DNA of 64,000 nt from VAZQ01 sp035693615. Lineage in GTDB: Bacteria; Pseudomonadota; Alphaproteobacteria; Rhizobiales; Xanthobacteraceae. The stretch lies in NCBI GenBank assembly GCA_035693615.1, contig DASSGH010000043.1, positions 124,001 to 188,000 on the forward strand, written 5' to 3'. The notes beneath the pieces were generated by a model. The model ran no database searches. It was given only the letters and a program-made list of their open reading frames with translations, and had not been told where the DNA came from. Positions 62,539 through 64,000 of this stretch are shown here, piece after piece; the first letter of the stretch is position 1; every line of letters begins with the position of its first letter. The translations under genes and the position numbers were made by a program.

Positions 62539-64000
62539 CTATTTGGCCGCTTGCTGCAAGTAGGCTTTTGCTTGAACGAGTTCGGGCCGCGTGCCGCCGT
62601 CGGCGAGCTCGACCAACTTCGTATAATAGCTGCGCGCCGCCGCCGCGTTGCCGGCGGCGGATGCGGCGGCCGCCGCGCCGGCGTAGCTGCGCAGCCGGTT
62701 TTTCGCAGTGCGCAGCGACGCCTCGAACGCGTCGAACGCCTCGGCCGGCCGTCCCAGCTCCAGCAGCAAGAGGCCAAGCGCCTCATGCGCTGTCATGCCG
62801 ATCGGGCCGGGACTGAGCGTGTCGTGGGTTTCCGACGTCTCTTCCGAGGTGGCCGCTTCCTGCATCTGTGCGACCGCCTCGGCGTCGCGGCCGCGTGCGC
62901 GCTCGACCCAGGCGCTCGCCACCTTGAGCTGGATGGCGACTTGCCGCGCCCAATAGAGGTTCTTGGCGTCAGCAAGGGTTTTCTGTAGCACCGCCAGCCG
63001 CTCGAGGTCGGGGCGTGCGTCGTCCGGCCGGCCGCTGCGCGCGAGCCCGACGGCGCGGGCGAAATGCGGCACCGATTCGGCGTAAGGATAGCGGCTCGGC
63101 CGCGACGGCAGGTTTGCCGCGGTTGTCCAGTCGAGTCGTTCGAGCGCCCAGCGCGCTTCCATGGCCGCCACACCAAACGGACGCGAGCGCAGGCCGGAGT
63201 CGTGCTTGCGGGCGATGAGGTCGTTCTCGATCTTCAGCGCGAGATCAAGCACGTCTTTGGCCTTGTCGTCTTGCGCCTGCTGCAGATGGGCATAGACCAG
63301 ATAATCGAGCGCGTGGATGCGATCCTCCGGCGTGCCCCGATCGGCTTCCGCCGTTTCCGCCGCGTCATTGGCCGTGATCGCATCCTTCCAGCGGCCGAGC
63401 AGCACGTAGGTATGCGACGGCATGTGGATCGCGTGCGGCACGACCGTCACGCAGATCGCGTAATTCTGCGCCGCGGCGAGCGCGCGGTCGACCAGCGCGG
63501 GATAATCGTATGCGTGGATGATGTAATGGCTCGGGCCGGGGTGCTGCGGCTTGTCCGCGAAAACCTGCTCCAGGATCGCGCCGGCCTTGAGCTGATTCTT
63601 GTAGGTCTTGTCGAGACCGTCGGCGGTGGCGAGCAGCGACAAGGCGTAGAAGATCCGCGCCTCGACGTCATCGGGGTAGCGCTGCGCAAGCTCCTCCATT
63701 TTGCGCATATAGGCCATGGCGCGCGTGCGATGATCGAGCGTGTCATAATCGGTATAGAACGCCGCGAGCGCATCGAGATACGCTTGCTCGCGCGGCGTCT
63801 TGCCGCCCAGCGCCAGGCCTCGCGCGATGGCGTCGCTTCCTTTCTTCAAGTTGGCGGGTGTCGGCGGCGCCCAAATCTGATTCCAGACGCTCATGGCGAT
63901 GCCCCAGTAGGCCATGGCGCAATCCGGCTTGGCCTCGGTAATCGCCGTAAATTCCTTCACCGCCTGGCCGTACCAGAACGAGTGCAGGGCGGCGAGCGCC
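62539..64000 (-). CDS. TPR-repeat protein, 5' end cut by window
   Basis: 487 visible residues; the frame continues to the window edge (ALAALHSFWYGQAVKEFTAI before the internal GTG at 63960), so the start lies outside. Helical repeats throughout: CAMAYWGIAMSVWNQIWAP, RAMAYMRKMEELAQRYPDDVEARIFYALSLL, GPSHYIIHAYDYPALVDRAL, HMPSHTYVLLGRWKDAI, and a C-terminal TPR pair ending LVQAKAYLQQAAK. The HYIIHAYD and HMPSHTY pieces are typical of a group of large secreted or cytoplasmic TPR proteins in soil bacteria with no known function. No signal peptide can be judged because the N terminus is missing. Confidence 0.88.
   Translation of the reverse strand, partial: ALAALHSFWYGQAVKEFTAITEAKPDCAMAYWGIAMSVWNQIWAPPTPANLKKGSDAIARGLALGGKTPREQAYLDALAAFYTDYDTLDHRTRAMAYMRKMEELAQRYPDDVEARIFYALSLLATADGLDKTYKNQLKAGAILEQVFADKPQHPGPSHYIIHAYDYPALVDRALAAAQNYAICVTVVPHAIHMPSHTYVLLGRWKDAITANDAAETAEADRGTPEDRIHALDYLVYAHLQQAQDDKAKDVLDLALKIENDLIARKHDSGLRSRPFGVAAMEARWALERLDWTTAANLPSRPSRYPYAESVPHFARAVGLARSGRPDDARPDLERLAVLQKTLADAKNLYWARQVAIQLKVASAWVERARGRDAEAVAQMQEAATSEETSETHDTLSPGPIGMTAHEALGLLLLELGRPAEAFDAFEASLRTAKNRLRSYAGAAAAASAAGNAAAARSYYTKLVELADGGTRPELVQAKAYLQQAAK

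Noticed and set aside
1..64000. tRNA, rRNA, CRISPR arrays, insertion sequences, attachment sites, replication origin
   Set aside because: Looked for and not seen; no transposase, integrase, repeat array or RNA gene could be supported by reading alone.

Overview
The window is about 64 kb of GC-rich, densely coded bacterial chromosome. The gene set points to an alphaproteobacterium of the Hyphomicrobiales (Bradyrhizobiaceae/Xanthobacteraceae-like). Signs of this are a type A PutA without a DNA-binding domain, an NdvA/ChvA-like glucan exporter, several kinds of solute-binding protein without their own permeases, and coenzyme F420 biosynthesis genes. This assignment is an inference from gene content; no rRNA or tRNA gene was seen. 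I found no insertion sequence, prophage or CRISPR array.

Layout. 1-3640 (+): the end of a two-domain FbpB-like ABC permease, an FbpC-like ATPase and a bicupin. 3732-12799 (-): a complete tripartite RND efflux operon (outer-membrane factor, adaptor, MdtB-like pump, MdtC-like pump). 13051-25396: mixed single genes: PuuE-like deacetylase, YfhO-like membrane protein, TctC-type binding protein with an alpha/beta hydrolase, CAP-domain lipoprotein, an MFS carrier with a DctP protein that lacks a signal peptide, M15 peptidase, Hsp20 and an acyl-CoA synthetase. 25443-32164 (-): a six-gene operon of long-chain acyl-CoA synthetase, binding protein and LivHMFG. 32494-39848: an SDR protein, a small cupin, and a MarR/TetR-controlled island holding an LLM flavin oxidoreductase, two short MetE-like zinc methyltransferases and a Liv-type binding protein. 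39921-48551: DUF924, a FATP-like acyl-CoA synthetase, a DD-carboxypeptidase, an SCP-x thiolase, a GT39-like protein and an NdvA-like ABC exporter. 48705-56339: an NMT1-like binding protein, PutA, a HisE-like protein, a YqaA/DedA protein, a frameshifted secreted-protein gene and a SAF-domain oxidoreductase. 56358-58776 (-): cofE-cofD-cofC. 58927-64000: FlK-like thioesterase, secreted hydrolase, double UspA protein, another orphan binding protein and a truncated TPR protein.

How it fits together. The main theme is uptake and CoA-dependent breakdown of small organic acids or lipids: many binding proteins, three AMP-forming acyl-CoA synthetases, a thiolase and thioesterases. The most unusual part is 33786-39848. 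A near-perfect dyad covers the -35 and spacer of the promoter for an LLM oxidoreductase / MetE-like / binding-protein operon, with a MarR gene transcribed the other way. A second MetE-like gene sits across from a TetR gene with its own dyad. Together with the F420 genes 20 kb away, this suggests a regulated route for handling a methylated or alkylated compound. That function is inference; the substrate cannot be read from the sequence.
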